Source: Dyadobacter frigoris
GTDB taxonomy: Bacteria > Bacteroidota > Bacteroidia > Cytophagales > Spirosomataceae
Assembly (NCBI RefSeq): GCF_005280585.1
Contig: NZ_SZVO01000002.1
Span: 124,001 to 188,000, forward strand
Direction of reading: 5' to 3'
DNA: 64,000 nt
Shown: positions 23,794 to 34,888 of the stretch, one piece after another
Layout: each line of letters begins with the position of its first letter
Position numbering within the stretch: the first letter of the stretch is position 1
Notes under the pieces: model-generated
The model's input: the letters and a program-made list of their open reading frames with translations, nothing else
What the model was told of the DNA's origin: nothing
Database searches by the model: none
Program-made: the position numbers and the translations under genes

Positions 23794-26619
23794 TTACATA
23801 ACTACGTTCACTATACGTTTAGGAACTACGATCACTTTTTTGGGTGTAGCTCCGTCAAGCCATTTGATTACAATTTCGTTGGCGAGCACTTCTTTTTCAA
23901 TTTCCGTTGCTGCGGTATCCAGTGCAAATGGCAAAGTCACACGCACCTTTCCGTTAATCTGGATCGGATATTCAAAGATTGCATCTACAACGTATTGCTG
24001 TTCCCATTTTGGAAAAGCAGCTTTTGAAACTGTTCCTTTTTCGTTCCCTAATGCATCCCAAAGTTCTTCGCTCAAATGCGGTGCGTAAGGAGAAATCAGG
24101 ATCACAAGTTCCTGCAAAATCGCTCTCTTATTGCATTTCAAACTTCCCAGTTCATTCACACACATCATAAATGCACTTACACCGGTATTGAAAGAAAAGT
24201 GTTCAATATCTTCTTCAATTTTCTTGATCGTTTTGTGCAAAACACGCAATTCTTCCGGTTTCGCCGGCTCGTCTTTTACAAGCCATTGTCCCTGATCATT
24301 GTAAAATAAACGCCAGAATTTACGGATGAAACGGTAAGTACCATCGATACCGTTTGTATTCCATGGTTTTGCCTGTTCCAACGGCCCCAGGAACATTTCG
24401 TAAAGACGCAAGGTATCGGCTCCGTATTTGGTAACGATATCATCCGGGTTTACAACATTGAACTTGGATTTTGACATTTTCTCAACCTCAACACCGCAAT
24501 GATATTTCCCGTCTTCCAGAATGAATTCAGCATTTTCTCCGGCTATATCAAGTCGTGAGGCTTTAAATTTTTCAATATCCAGAATATCATTTTCAACGAT
24601 ATTTACATCCACGTGTAAGGCAGAAACCTCATATTGAGATCTCAAACCAGCGCTTACAAAAACAGGTTTGCTGTATTCATCACTTTTTACACGATACACA
24701 AAACTGCTTCGCCCCTGGATCATGCCTTGATTAATCAGTTTTTTGAACGGTTCTTCTTCCGGTACAAAACCTCTGTCTTTCAGGAATTTATTCCAAAAAC
24801 GGCTGTACAACAAATGCCCCGTTGCATGTTCCGTTCCACCGATATACAAATCTACATTTCTCCAATAATCGATCGCTTCTTTGGATGCAAACTCATTTTC
24901 ATTTTTCGCATCCATATAGCGGTACCAATACCAGCTGCTTCCCGCCCAACCCGGCATGGTACTAAGTTCGTATCCGTTTCCACTGCCATGCGCCCAACCA
25001 GCTGCGCGTCCTAACGGCGGCTCACCGGTTTCTGTTGGTAAATATTTGTCAACTGCCGGCAAATTCAGCGGCAATTCTTCTTCTTTCAACAAATATGGTA
25101 AAGGTTCTCCGGTGCTGTCATTTTTATAGAACACAGGCACAGGTTCTCCCCAATACCGCTGACGACTGAAAACGGCATCACGCAAACGATAATTAATTTT
25201 TCCTTTGCCGACACCTTTTTCTTCCAGCCACTGCACCAAAACTTTATTGGCCTCATGGAAAGTAAGCCCGTCGATCATACCGGAATTGATATATTTCCCT
25301 TCCTTGGTATTATCAGACTGAACTTCCATATCCTTTTGAGAATCAAGAATTGGGATAACAGGCAAATCGAAATGTTTTGCAAAATTCCAGTCACGTTGAT
25401 CACCCGACGGAACCGCCATAACCGCACCTGTTCCATAACCTGCCAAAACATAATCCGCTATATAAACAGGGATTTTTTCATCGTTAAAAGGATTTATCGC
25501 ATAAGCACCTGTGAAAGCACCAGAAACCGTTTTTACATCACTGGTACGATCACGTTCCGAACGTTTTTTGGTCAAATCGATGTAAGCATCAATATCCGCT
25601 CTTTGCTCAGGCGTGGTAATTACGTCCACAAGTTCATGTTCCGGCGCGATAACCATAAAGGAAACTCCGTAAATCGTATCAACACGTGTTGTGAAAACCG
25701 TGATGATTTCTTCACCCGCAGCGCCTTCTTTGGAAGTTGCAACAGGAAATTTAACCAAAGCCCCAACCGAACGACCGATCCAGTTTCTTTGCTGTTCCTT
25801 CAAAGATTCCGTCCAATCTACCTGATCAAGTCCATCCAAAAGTCGTTGCGAATAAGCAGTAATCCGCATCATCCACTGACGCATCAGTTTCTGGATTACC
25901 GGAAATCCGCCACGTTCCGAAACACCATCTTTTACTTCATCATTTGATAAAACAGAACCTAAACCAGGACACCAGTTCACGGTAGCATCCGCTACATAAG
26001 TAATTCTGTATTTCAGCGTAATCTTATATTGTTCTTCTTCCGACCAGGAATTCCATTCTTCAGCCGTGAAAGAAGGAATATCTTCATCACAAGCAGCATT
26101 TACACTTTGATTACCGTCTTTTTCAAATATGGCAACAAGCGTTTCAATTCTTTCTGCTTTTTGCGCGTCATTATTATACCAGCTTTCAAAAAGTTCGGTA
26201 AAAATCCATTGTGTCCATTTATAATATGACGGGTCAGAAGTACGTACTTCACGGCTCCAGTCATAGCTAAAACCCAGATTTTTTAATTGTTCAATATATC
26301 GGGTAATATTTTGTTCCGTAGTAATTGCCGGATGCTGACCAGTCTGGATAGCATATTGCTCAGCCGGAAGGCCGAAACTATCGAAACCCATCGGGTGCAA
26401 AACGTTGAATCCTTTCAGGCGTTTGTACCGTGAATAAATATCAGAAGCGATATATCCAAGCGGATGACCTACGTGCAAGCCGGCACCGGAAGGATACGGA
26501 AACATATCCAAAACATAATACTTGGGAAGATCTGACGCATTTTGTACACGATAAACCTCATTGGCTTCCCAAAAATTCTGCCATTTCTTTTCGATTTCCC
26601 GATGACTATATTCACTCAT
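23794..26619 (-). CDS. leuS: Leucyl-tRNA synthetase
   Basis: This 941-residue class Ia synthetase charges tRNA-Leu. The HIGH-type motif is HVGH at 49-52 ([16 protein letters not shown]) and the KMSKS motif is EKMSKSKFN in the C-terminal third. The editing (CP1) domain lies between them with the expected hydrolytic region ([24 protein letters not shown]). The protein is longer than the E. coli form (about 860) because of insertions, among them an acidic one near residues 165-200 and one just before KMSKS, which I recall from other Bacteroidota LeuRS. It is transcribed alone. Confidence 0.97.
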   Translation of the reverse strand: MSEYSHREIEKKWQNFWEANEVYRVQNASDLPKYYVLDMFPYPSGAGLHVGHPLGYIASDIYSRYKRLKGFNVLHPMGFDSFGLPAEQYAIQTGQHPAITTEQNITRYIEQLKNLGFSYDWSREVRTSDPSYYKWTQWIFTELFESWYNNDAQKAERIETLVAIFEKDGNQSVNAACDEDIPSFTAEEWNSWSEEEQYKITLKYRITYVADATVNWCPGLGSVLSNDEVKDGVSERGGFPVIQKLMRQWMMRITAYSQRLLDGLDQVDWTESLKEQQRNWIGRSVGALVKFPVATSKEGAAGEEIITVFTTRVDTIYGVSFMVIAPEHELVDVITTPEQRADIDAYIDLTKKRSERDRTSDVKTVSGAFTGAYAINPFNDEKIPVYIADYVLAGYGTGAVMAVPSGDQRDWNFAKHFDLPVIPILDSQKDMEVQSDNTKEGKYINSGMIDGLTFHEANKVLVQWLEEKGVGKGKINYRLRDAVFSRQRYWGEPVPVFYKNDSTGEPLPYLLKEEELPLNLPAVDKYLPTETGEPPLGRAAGWAHGSGNGYELSTMPGWAGSSWYWYRYMDAKNENEFASKEAIDYWRNVDLYIGGTEHATGHLLYSRFWNKFLKDRGFVPEEEPFKKLINQGMIQGRSSFVYRVKSDEYSKPVFVSAGLRSQYEVSALHVDVNIVENDILDIEKFKASRLDIAGENAEFILEDGKYHCGVEVEKMSKSKFNVVNPDDIVTKYGADTLRLYEMFLGPLEQAKPWNTNGIDGTYRFIRKFWRLFYNDQGQWLVKDEPAKPEELRVLHKTIKKIEEDIEHFSFNTGVSAFMMCVNELGSLKCNKRAILQELVILISPYAPHLSEELWDALGNEKGTVSKAAFPKWEQQYVVDAIFEYPIQINGKVRVTLPFALDTAATEIEKEVLANEIVIKWLDGATPKKVIVVPKRIVNVVM

Positions 26620-26993
26620 TCTTTCTCAACAATTTAGTCTAAAATTAACTTTGCCCTTTACAGCCCGCAAAAATAGCGTTTTTGATTGTATTCGTCCTTC
26701 TTTTACCTCAATTCATATCAATTTTAAGTTTCGAAACCGGGCTTAAATTTCATGACTATTAATGCCTTACAACTTCCGCATCTTGTTTTGTTCCTATTTT
26801 AATTGTGACCGAATTGATATTTCCTTGTATAATGACTGATTTTCAGAAAAAGCGCCAGGCCAAAACTTACAATAGGCCTTGTAGAAACAAATGCACACAT
26901 TTTAAGTCTGAAATGTTGTTATGGCAAGGGCATAGCTTTTTTATACTTCATTATAAAAACCAATTATAGTTCATCAATTAATTAGAACAGATT
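26620..26993. promoter_or_regulatory. Divergent region between leuS and the PorT-like gene, with leuS -7 box
   Basis: This 374-base gap has no gene. On the minus strand TATTTTTG (26674 down to 26667) matches the Bacteroidota TAnnTTTG box exactly and would place the leuS transcript start about 40 bases before its ATG. No clear -33 motif or plus-strand box for the outer membrane protein gene was found. Confidence 0.5.
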
Positions 26994-27656
26994 ATGAAAA
27001 AGGTATTATTAATAGCACTTTGCGCAATTGGAATCAGTTTTTCCGCCTCAGCACAATATGATCCGGCTTTTCGGTTTGGTATCAAAGCAGGTGCTAATTT
27101 ATCTAATGTTAATGGTAATGACCTGGCTTTAGGATCAGGTACCAGTGCCTTTAATTTCAAAGATAATTCTGATCGGACGCTTGGTTTTGCAGGCGGGGTA
27201 TTTTTCCGTTTCGGACGTAATTTTTATATTCAGCCAGAGCTAATGCTTTCTCAGAAAGGTGCAAAATTCGACTTTGACAATTCAGTGAATGACGGTAAAG
27301 TTGATGTAAGATTTTCCAATCTGGATGTACCGGTACTTTTCGGTGTACGCATTGCCAAATTCTTCCGTATCAATGCCGGTCCAATGGCTTCTTACAGATT
27401 GTCGAGCAACGGAAAACTTAATGATTCCTTTAATGACGCTACAAAATCGGATTCAAAAGCTGAATTTAATGACAAACTTGCTTTTGGTTACCAGGCTGGT
27501 GTAGGCTTTGACTTCGGACGTTTAAGTCTGGATGTGCGTTATGAAGGAAATTTCAACGATATTGTTAAAATCAATTACAATAACGCAACGACTGCATCTC
27601 AATTCGGCAAAAAAAGCAATTTGTTCCAGGCAACTTTGGGCTTTGCAATTTTCTGA
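26994..27656 (+). CDS. Outer membrane beta-barrel protein (PorT-like)
   Basis: This 220-residue protein has a signal peptide ending near residue 20 (FSASAQ) and a barrel of about eight strands with the usual start of the PorT/outer-membrane-beta-barrel family (FGIKAGANLSNV), aromatic strand ends (GGVFFRFGRNFYIQPELMLSQKG) and a final aromatic residue (LGFAIF). Such proteins sit in the outer membrane; their roles are mostly unknown. It stands alone with its own terminator. Confidence 0.85.
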   Translation: MKKVLLIALCAIGISFSASAQYDPAFRFGIKAGANLSNVNGNDLALGSGTSAFNFKDNSDRTLGFAGGVFFRFGRNFYIQPELMLSQKGAKFDFDNSVNDGKVDVRFSNLDVPVLFGVRIAKFFRINAGPMASYRLSSNGKLNDSFNDATKSDSKAEFNDKLAFGYQAGVGFDFGRLSLDVRYEGNFNDIVKINYNNATTASQFGKKSNLFQATLGFAIF

Positions 27657-27686
27657 TATGAGTCAGAGTTAAAAGAAAATAAAAAG

Positions 27687-27712
27687 AAGGGCTATTCAAC
27701 AGAATAGCCCTT
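27687..27712 (+). terminator. Terminator after the PorT-like gene
   Basis: AAGGGCTATTC (27687-27697) pairs with GAATAGCCCTT (27702-27712) around AACA and is followed by T-runs (TTTCTTTT). This is a classical intrinsic terminator. Confidence 0.92.
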
Positions 27713-27870
27713 TTTCTTTTGTCAAAATAATAGAATTTTGAATATCATGCTTTATTTATTTTGTTCATTAGGGAATTGATTGAGATAAAGTAATTTTGCC
27801 GTTTGAATTATATCATTTTCATTTCTTTTGATATATTTTCAGTAATACCAGAAACAACTTAACTAATAAA

Positions 27871-29361
27871 GTGGCTTTAAATACCGACAACGTACGACTG
27901 GTTTTTGGATTAAAACTAAAACAGCTTCGCCTTGACAAAGGGCTGTCGCTGAATGAACTTTCCCAAAAGTCGGGGTTGTCTATTTCTTATATTAATGAAA
28001 TTGAAAAAGGAAAAAAATATCCTAAATCAGACAAAATCATTGCCCTGGCCGGCGCGATGGATGTCGATTATGATACACTTGTTTCTTTAAAGCTCAGCAA
28101 AAGGCTCGAACCGATTTCCGAATTATTAAGCTCAAATATTCTTACCGAACTTCCTCTTGAACTTTTTGGAATTGATCCGGCCAGTTTACTGGAATTATTG
28201 TCCGACGCTCCAACCAAAATCAGCGCTTTTGTTGGCACACTCATTGAAATTGCAAGGAATTATAACATGTCAGTTGAGAAATTTTATTTTTCTGCTTTGC
28301 GGACTTATCAGGAAATGCACGACAATTGTTTTGAAGATATTGAGCTGGAAGCCGAAAGGTTTATGGAAGAAAGGGGAATTCCGGCTGAGAAATTACTGGA
28401 CGAGAGCTATCTGGCAGAAGTTCTTAAAACAGAATATAACTATAAAATTGAGGATATAAATGAAAAATTAAATCCTGAATTCGCCAGCGTAAGATCGTTG
28501 ACGATCACCCGTCCGCAAGGAAACCGGCTGCTGATCAATGTCCATCTTTCCTCTGTACAACGTGCATTTATTTATGGACGTGAAATCGGATATGTATATT
28601 TAAAACTGAAAAACCGGCTGCATACCACGGCGCTAGTAGAAGCCGAATCTTTTGAACAGCTGTTAAATAACTTCAAGGCGTCCTATTTTGCCAGTGCGGT
28701 AATCGTAAAACGCAGCTTATTAATTCCAAAACTGAAAGATTTTTTCGCGCTTACCACCTGGCAACCCGAGAAATTGGTTGCCCTGGTAGAAGAATTTAAT
28801 ACCACACCGGAATCTTTCTGTTATCGACTCAGTAATGTATTACCTACAAATTTTGGTATCAAACAGATTTTCTTTTCCCGGTTCAACAATTTTGCCGGAC
28901 AAAATCTTTTTGAAATGACAAAGGAAATGCACATTTCACGCAAGCATAATCCGCATACCGTTAAGGACGAACATTATTGCAGAAGATGGATTGCGTTGAC
29001 GGTTTTGAACGATCTTGCAGAATCGGTAAAAAATAAAACCTACGTCAATACTATTTGTAAAGCACAGAAATCCAGATACATAGACACTCAGGACAATTAT
29101 CTGATCATCAGTTTCGCACAGCCGACAGCCACAACACCTAACCTGAATGTCAGTGTTTCCATGGGCGTATATCTGGACGATCAAACCAGGAAAACCATAC
29201 AGTTTCTTGACGATCCTTCAATCCCTTCCAGAGATGTGAATGAAACTTGTGAAAGATGTTCTCTTTTTGATTGTAAGGAACGTATTGCAGCGCCTGTCAT
29301 TTTACAGAAAAAACACAAAAATGAAGAATTGAGAAAGGCGCTGCGGCGACTGATTAATTAA
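27871..29361 (+). CDS. XRE-family regulator with IrrE-like and ScfR-type C-terminal domains
   Basis: This 496-residue regulator has an N-terminal Cro/C1 HTH (about 10-68, KQLRLDKGLSLNELSQKSGLS). A long middle part resembles the ImmA/IrrE-like fold but has no HExxH, and the C-terminal domain carries a Cys cluster (ETCERCSLFDCKERIAAP). This is the build of short-chain fatty acyl-CoA regulators (RamB/ScfR/PrpC-like), which switch acetate or propionate metabolism. The start codon is GTG at 27871. A fatty acid hydroxylase and an acyl-CoA dehydrogenase lie downstream, so lipid metabolism is a possible target. Confidence 0.85.
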   Translation: MALNTDNVRLVFGLKLKQLRLDKGLSLNELSQKSGLSISYINEIEKGKKYPKSDKIIALAGAMDVDYDTLVSLKLSKRLEPISELLSSNILTELPLELFGIDPASLLELLSDAPTKISAFVGTLIEIARNYNMSVEKFYFSALRTYQEMHDNCFEDIELEAERFMEERGIPAEKLLDESYLAEVLKTEYNYKIEDINEKLNPEFASVRSLTITRPQGNRLLINVHLSSVQRAFIYGREIGYVYLKLKNRLHTTALVEAESFEQLLNNFKASYFASAVIVKRSLLIPKLKDFFALTTWQPEKLVALVEEFNTTPESFCYRLSNVLPTNFGIKQIFFSRFNNFAGQNLFEMTKEMHISRKHNPHTVKDEHYCRRWIALTVLNDLAESVKNKTYVNTICKAQKSRYIDTQDNYLIISFAQPTATTPNLNVSVSMGVYLDDQTRKTIQFLDDPSIPSRDVNETCERCSLFDCKERIAAPVILQKKHKNEELRKALRRLIN

Positions 29362-29598
29362 CCCCGAAAAAGTAGTAATGAATCCGTTTCTAAGAGATCA
29401 GTTTTTGTTACTAACCTTAAATAATTGTTATAAAGGTATTAGAGCAAGAAATTTCAGAAAAAAAACTTATTATTGTCTAAAAGAATTTAATTTCTAATAA
29501 GCCGGTTATTCAATAATTTTCTCATTTGCTCTAAAAATGGATTTATTAGAATATTCTTAAAAAAAGAACGATTGCCATGTTCCGTTAACCTTCCGTCT

Positions 29599-29606
29599 TA
29601 TCTTTG
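29599..29606 (+). promoter_or_regulatory. Promoter -7 box of the fatty acid hydroxylase gene
   Basis: TATCTTTG matches the Bacteroidota -7 consensus TAnnTTTG exactly, 19 bases before the ATG at 29626. No clear -33 element is seen. The 264-base gap upstream contains nothing else I can name. Confidence 0.55.
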
Positions 29607-29625
29607 TAAAATATTTGCAGACATT

Positions 29626-30540
29626 ATGCCCGGTACTTACGCATTTGAGGATCTTCTTTTAAAGCTTTCCACGCCATTTTATATTTCCCTGATTTGTCTG
29701 GAAATATTTATCACGTACCGGTCGCACAGAGTTTCGTATTCTTTAAAAGATACTTTTACCAACGCAGCTTTAATGCTCATCAATGGCAGCATTGATCTTC
29801 TTTTCCGGGCTGTTTATGTTGGTATATTGATCTGGTTTTATAATGTACGGATTATCGAGCCAATCACCAATCCGTACATTTACTGGTTTGCCTTATTCCT
29901 TTTTGAAGATCTTACATTTTATACTTTACATTACGTGGATCACCACAGCCGCCTTTTCTGGGCAGTTCATGTTACGCATCATTCTTCTGAACATTTCAAT
30001 CTGACGACAGGTTTTCGTTCATCCGTTTTTCAGCCGCTTTACCGGTTTGTGTATTTTATTCCTTTGGTATTAATCGGTTTTAATCCGGCAGATATTGTGA
30101 TCATGTACTCGCTGACGCAGATTTACGGCATTATTGTCCACACAGAATACATTGATAAACTTGGTTGGTTGGAATATATTTTTGTTACACCTTCGCACCA
30201 CCGCGTTCATCACGCAAGTAATGTTCAATATCTGGACAAAAATATGGGTATGTGTCTTATCATCTGGGACAGAATGTTTGGTACTTTTCAGGAAGAAATG
30301 CCGTCCGTTCCTCCACGTTACGGACTAACAAAAAATACGGAAACAGACGGATTATCCGAAACTGTTTTTCATGAGTGGAAAGAAATCAAAAAAGATTTTG
30401 AGCAGCCTATTGACTTCACAACAAAATTAAAATATCTGATTAAAGCTCCTGGCTGGTCACCTGACGGTTCCAGACAAACCAGCAAAGAGCTTCAAAAAGA
30501 AATCCTTGAAAAGGGTCCGACAAACGAAATTGTTATTTGA
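29626..30540 (+). CDS. Sterol desaturase / fatty acid hydroxylase superfamily protein
   Basis: This 304-residue membrane enzyme has about four hydrophobic segments and the histidine clusters that bind the di-iron centre: HYVDHHSRLFWAVHVTHH with SSEHFN, HTEY, and SHHRVHHASN. The family uses O2 to hydroxylate or desaturate lipids. ATG at 29626 is chosen; a TTG-started reading from 29572 would cover the -7 box. The C-terminal tail (about 60 residues) is cytoplasmic and charged. Its last 8 bases overlap the end of the convergent acyl-CoA dehydrogenase gene. The substrate is unknown. Confidence 0.88.
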   Translation: MPGTYAFEDLLLKLSTPFYISLICLEIFITYRSHRVSYSLKDTFTNAALMLINGSIDLLFRAVYVGILIWFYNVRIIEPITNPYIYWFALFLFEDLTFYTLHYVDHHSRLFWAVHVTHHSSEHFNLTTGFRSSVFQPLYRFVYFIPLVLIGFNPADIVIMYSLTQIYGIIVHTEYIDKLGWLEYIFVTPSHHRVHHASNVQYLDKNMGMCLIIWDRMFGTFQEEMPSVPPRYGLTKNTETDGLSETVFHEWKEIKKDFEQPIDFTTKLKYLIKAPGWSPDGSRQTSKELQKEILEKGPTNEIVI

Positions 30541-31696
30541 AAGCAGGATTTCCCGTAATTTCAGCCCCTAAAATCAGCAGGTGAATATCATGCGTTCCTT
30601 CATACGTCGTGACAGATTCCAGATTCATCATGTGCCGCATAATCGGGAAAGAATCAGTAATTCCCATGGCTCCTAAAATTTGGCGCGCATCTCGGGCAAC
30701 CATCAAAGCCATTTCGACATTGTTCCTTTTGGCCATAGAAATTTGTGAGGTTGTAGCTCTTCCTTCATTCATCAGAATCCCCAGGCGCCAGGCAAGCAAT
30801 TGTGCTTTTGTAATTTCGGTAAGCATTTCCGCCAGCTTTTTCTGGATTAACTGAAACGAACTGATTGGTTTATTGAACTGAAATCTTTCTCCGGAATATC
30901 TAACCGCGGTTTCGTAACAATCCAACGCAACACCGATTGCTCCCCAGGCTACCCCGTAACGAGCATGGTCAAGACATTGCAAAGCCGCTTTCAAACCTAA
31001 CGCATCCGGCAGAATATTTTCTTTGGGAATAAGTACTTTATCAAAAACCAGTTCGCCGGTAGCACTTGCGCGCAACGACCACTTTCCATGAATGGTTGGT
31101 GTTGAAAAACCTTCCATTCCCCTTTCCACGATCACACCTTGTACACGGCCATCTTCATTTCTGGCCCAGACAATCGCTATATCAGCAAACGGGGCATTTG
31201 AAATCCACATTTTAGAGCCATTCAACAGATAACCGCCCTGTGTTTTTGAAATATACGTTTTCAGTCCGCCGGGATCAGAACCATGATCTGGTTCTGTTAA
31301 TCCAAAACATCCTAATATATCTCCCGATGCCAATCCTGGTAAATATTTTTGTTTTTGTTCTTCTGAGCCAAACTGGTAAATCGGCCACATCACCAGCGAA
31401 CTTTGCACTGAAACGGTTGAACGCATAGAAGAATCTCCACGCTCAATTTCCTGGCACATCAGTCCGTAACTTACGTAATCCAGCCCACCACCGCCATATT
31501 CCTTTGGAATTGTTGGACCAAAAACACCCAGCTCTCCAAATTTTTTTACAAATTGTTGCGGAAATTCTGCACGCTGCGCATATCCTTCAATGACAGGTTT
31601 TATTTCAATATCTGAAAATTCTTTCACAACCTGTGTTATCAAACGCTGTTCCGGCGTGAGTAATTCTTCTATTTGAAAAAAGTCGGTGGTCAGCAT
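30533..31696 (-). CDS. Acyl-CoA dehydrogenase (glutaryl-CoA dehydrogenase-like)
   Basis: This 387-residue flavoenzyme oxidises an acyl-CoA to the enoyl-CoA. It has the N-terminal helical domain, the FAD-contacting segment CFGLTEPDHGSDPGG, KMWISNAPFAD, and the catalytic Glu in TYEGTHDIH. The EPDHGSDP and ATGELVF segments are most like the glutaryl-CoA dehydrogenase branch, which also decarboxylates. ATG at 31696 follows a TTG two codons upstream that is ignored. It is transcribed after the sugar-isomerase gene with a gap of 101 bases, and converges with the hydroxylase gene. Confidence 0.9.
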   Translation of the reverse strand: MLTTDFFQIEELLTPEQRLITQVVKEFSDIEIKPVIEGYAQRAEFPQQFVKKFGELGVFGPTIPKEYGGGGLDYVSYGLMCQEIERGDSSMRSTVSVQSSLVMWPIYQFGSEEQKQKYLPGLASGDILGCFGLTEPDHGSDPGGLKTYISKTQGGYLLNGSKMWISNAPFADIAIVWARNEDGRVQGVIVERGMEGFSTPTIHGKWSLRASATGELVFDKVLIPKENILPDALGLKAALQCLDHARYGVAWGAIGVALDCYETAVRYSGERFQFNKPISSFQLIQKKLAEMLTEITKAQLLAWRLGILMNEGRATTSQISMAKRNNVEMALMVARDARQILGAMGITDSFPIMRHMMNLESVTTYEGTHDIHLLILGAEITGNPAFK

Positions 31697-31797
31697 AAGC
31701 AATTCATTTAGATGGAGAAGAATTTGAAACTTACTTCTTTTTTCAACTGAAAAAACCTTACCAAAGCATTGCAGATTTCACAGAAATCCAGTTTTTA

Positions 31798-32718
31798 TCA
31801 AAATATGATTTCAGAAACATATTTCAAATCAATTTTATGCGCCTCTGCCGCACTCATTGTTTTCGGTGAAATTTTTTCCAAACACTGCTCTAAAACCCAA
31901 TGTGGTCTAACATTCATTTCTTTCAGTCGGCTTATCAAAAGCTTATAATCAATATCACCTTCACCAAAAGTTTCCTGCCAGATTCCTCCTTTGGATTGTC
32001 TCAAATGCAGTTCAACAATTCGTGTTCCATACAATTTAACAATATCAAACAATGCAATCTGAGAATCGCCCGAGCCGCGATAGACCCAATGCACATCAAG
32101 ACAAAGCGATACATTTTGTGGATTTGTAGCTAAAAGCATATGATGAAATTCCCTCGCGGCAGCGCGTAATTCAACATCATGTGTATGATAAGCCAAAGTC
32201 ATTCCCCGTTTTCTCAACTCAGCACCCAACAAATCAAGGTTTTTCGCCTGTTCGGTAAGTTGCGCATCAGACTTATTTTGTTGTCCGCCCCATTGAATCG
32301 GGTTTGGATTTGTTACCACGATTTTTGTATCAGCAGGTTTCAGCGCATCAGCAATAGACAATACGGTCTGTATTGATTTTTGCCCTTCGTCATGTTCATG
32401 CAAAGAACTGTTGACATAAACTGAAGGCATTAATAATTTATGTTTTTGAAGTAACGGAAGAAGTTTTTTCACATCATCGACCGTGTTCAAACCCGGTTCA
32501 TAGGCCTTCAAACCGGTTGAAGCGAAATCTGCCAGAGACGAATCCAGATCCGAAAACCAGTCTTTTCCTTCTCTTTGGTAAAAAGTTATCCAGTCGTATT
32601 GATTACAGGAAATGGGGAAAGAATTTATATTTCCCTTTGAAAAAACATTTTCGGGAAGCAAAGCAGAAGCCGCTAACATAGCAGCTGAATTGATAAACTG
32701 ACGACGGTTTGACTTCAT
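31798..32718 (-). CDS. Tat-exported sugar phosphate isomerase/epimerase-like TIM barrel
   Basis: This 306-residue protein has a twin-arginine signal (SNRRQFINSAAMLAASALL) and a xylose-isomerase-like TIM barrel. Metal-binding candidates are the His of AYHTHDVE, the Asp/His of CLDVHWVYR, and the Glu residues of VELHLRQS and WVLEQCLE. In Bacteroidota many members are periplasmic and act on oxidised or keto-sugars. A GH9 gene lies just upstream in the same direction (gap 112), which suggests joint work on plant or microbial glucans. Confidence 0.85.
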   Translation of the reverse strand: MKSNRRQFINSAAMLAASALLPENVFSKGNINSFPISCNQYDWITFYQREGKDWFSDLDSSLADFASTGLKAYEPGLNTVDDVKKLLPLLQKHKLLMPSVYVNSSLHEHDEGQKSIQTVLSIADALKPADTKIVVTNPNPIQWGGQQNKSDAQLTEQAKNLDLLGAELRKRGMTLAYHTHDVELRAAAREFHHMLLATNPQNVSLCLDVHWVYRGSGDSQIALFDIVKLYGTRIVELHLRQSKGGIWQETFGEGDIDYKLLISRLKEMNVRPHWVLEQCLEKISPKTMSAAEAHKIDLKYVSEIIF

Positions 32719-32830
32719 ACTTTTGACAATTTAGAACAGACAAAATGCTTTTTAAACATAAAGCCAGATTTAAATCATACTTACCATGTTTTTTAAAGCT
32801 AAAAGCTTACCGCTAATTGCCAACAGCTAA

Positions 32831-34669
32831 TTATTCATTTACCGAAATCGCCAGCATATACCACGCTGCATGAGGAAGCCACTGCTCCGCCCAGCGCCAG
32901 TCATTATCCATACCCGTTTTGGCATATGACAAATTGAAATCAATATCGTCCTGATTAGTCAATCCGGAAGTGATTCCATTGGCTATTCCGCCAGGCGCAT
33001 TGGTATATTCAAAAGTTCCGAAAAAACCGTAGGTTGGATTGTTATGTCCCGAACCTTGCAGCATACTTACGTCATAAGGATTTAATCCCAAAATCCAGTT
33101 TAACTGATCCAATGCAAAAGTTTCAAGACTATTTCTGAATGTTTTGTCGTCATTAAATAACGGAGCGGCAAGTCTGGCAGCGGCTGCAATGGAAGCCAGC
33201 CTCGCATTTTCTCCCTGCCACCAGGGCGAAGCGTCGCTCCCATGCGGGAAGAAAAATGTTGTGCGTTTATTTCCGATCGTATCCTGCACGAGCTGGCGAC
33301 TATAACCAAATGGATTATTTACATCATGGGTAATTTCCAGTTCATGCACCAGCGATTTTCTGATTGTTTCTTTAACTTTCACCCGATCAGCCGATGTTGC
33401 CAGAGGATAATAATAGGACAGACTGGCAATAGGAAATCCTGCATCGGATGGGTGGAAAAACGGCCGGTCTTTTTCATCAGCACGCCAGTAGTTTGTTTCC
33501 TTATTCCATGAAGTCAACCTTGAAATCAGATTATTAGCACGTTTTGCCGCTGCTTTCGCATAAATCTCTTTTCCAGTCGCCTTGAATAATTCCGTGGCTG
33601 CGGTTAGTGCGCAATAATCGTCCACAATGTTTTCCTTACCATCGTTCGTCATTTCAACATTATGTTTTTCCAAAAAGCCAAATGCTTTTTCAGCGGCAAG
33701 AAGGTAATCTTTATTCGTAAAATCACCCGAAGAATCATATACAGAAGCCATCGCCAAAGCAGCAATACTCACACCTCCGCCAGAACGGTAACTTACCTGA
33801 TATTTTTTTAAATCATTCGATTTGTCGCTATCACTAAATGCCTGTCCTTCTGTTTTTTTGATACGATAACTTTGATCTTCTGCGCGAATTACCCGGTCTT
33901 TCGCAAATTTACCAGCGCCGGGAGCGGAAACAGAACGATAAAAAGATCCGTCTTTGGCCTGCATCCGCACCAGATAATCTGCGCCATACATGGCTTCATC
34001 CAATAATCTTCTTTTATATTGACGAAAATCATTTCCCTTTCTTTTGGCTGAAAGTTCATAGGTTTTAAACAAAGTCCAGGCCGTCAGCGATATTTGTTGT
34101 GGATTGAAATAGGAAGAAAAAGTAAGGTGTGATAAATGTTTTCCATAATCGCCCGACGCGTCATACCAGCCACCGTGGGCATCGATTGTATCTTTTGGAT
34201 GACCTGACAGTATCAAAGTCCGATCGGCTTTGTCCATTAGTCCTGAACTCCGCTGACCTTTAAAATAATAGACAACATTAGAAAGTGTGGATTGTTCCAG
34301 AACGTTTTTATCAATGATGAAAGGATAAGAAGCAATCGTATTACCCAAGCTAACCGCTTTGATCAGATAATTTCCTTTTTTGGAAAACGAACTAAAATCA
34401 ATCGTCCAGAAAAGCCAGTTTTTCCATTTACTAACAGGACCGCTGAATACAGGTTTTCCTGAAAACGCAACTTTCCCAGTTTCTGCATCAATAAGTTGAA
34501 AGGCAGAAAAATCCAGTTTTTTTTCGCTGATGAGTATAGCTTTCTTAGATTTTGAATCTTCATAACCGACATGATTCGTCAGGATTTTGGCGGTTTGTGC
34601 TCTTAAAAAAAACGGAACACAAATCAGGAAAAACAGAATGGTCCATTTTTGTTTGGAAAGATTTATCAT
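32831..34669 (-). CDS. Glycoside hydrolase family 9 (cellulase-like), secreted
   Basis: This 612-residue enzyme has a signal peptide ending near FLRAQ, an N-terminal immunoglobulin-like (CelD_N) domain (about 28-115) and an (alpha/alpha)6 barrel. Catalytic features are DAHGGWYDASGDYGKH, where the two Asp activate water, and DNDWRWAEQWLPHAAWY near the C-terminus, with the acid Glu. GLNPYDVSMLQGSGHNNP is also typical. GH9 enzymes cleave beta-1,4-glucans; exo- or endo-action and exact substrate cannot be told. ATG at 34669. Confidence 0.9.
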   Translation of the reverse strand: MINLSKQKWTILFFLICVPFFLRAQTAKILTNHVGYEDSKSKKAILISEKKLDFSAFQLIDAETGKVAFSGKPVFSGPVSKWKNWLFWTIDFSSFSKKGNYLIKAVSLGNTIASYPFIIDKNVLEQSTLSNVVYYFKGQRSSGLMDKADRTLILSGHPKDTIDAHGGWYDASGDYGKHLSHLTFSSYFNPQQISLTAWTLFKTYELSAKRKGNDFRQYKRRLLDEAMYGADYLVRMQAKDGSFYRSVSAPGAGKFAKDRVIRAEDQSYRIKKTEGQAFSDSDKSNDLKKYQVSYRSGGGVSIAALAMASVYDSSGDFTNKDYLLAAEKAFGFLEKHNVEMTNDGKENIVDDYCALTAATELFKATGKEIYAKAAAKRANNLISRLTSWNKETNYWRADEKDRPFFHPSDAGFPIASLSYYYPLATSADRVKVKETIRKSLVHELEITHDVNNPFGYSRQLVQDTIGNKRTTFFFPHGSDASPWWQGENARLASIAAAARLAAPLFNDDKTFRNSLETFALDQLNWILGLNPYDVSMLQGSGHNNPTYGFFGTFEYTNAPGGIANGITSGLTNQDDIDFNLSYAKTGMDNDWRWAEQWLPHAAWYMLAISVNE

Positions 34670-34888
34670 CAAGGTTCAGGAGTTATGTTTTTGATACAAT
34701 ATCGCTCAAAATTATAGTATCAGGCATACGGGGTATGAAATCTTCTTTCCTACCAAATTATTTCTTAAAGTAAAACAGACTTATAAGTATCTGATTTACA
34801 AAATATTTCAACTTATTATTGCTAATAATAATTTTTTTAGTCACTTTTAATATACTAATAATACTACTCACGTATTCCTGCCAAATCC

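Noticed and set aside
25255-25947. 230-codon plus-strand open frame
   Set aside because: It lies wholly antisense inside leuS, whose protein is strongly conserved; the product is low-complexity with no family match.
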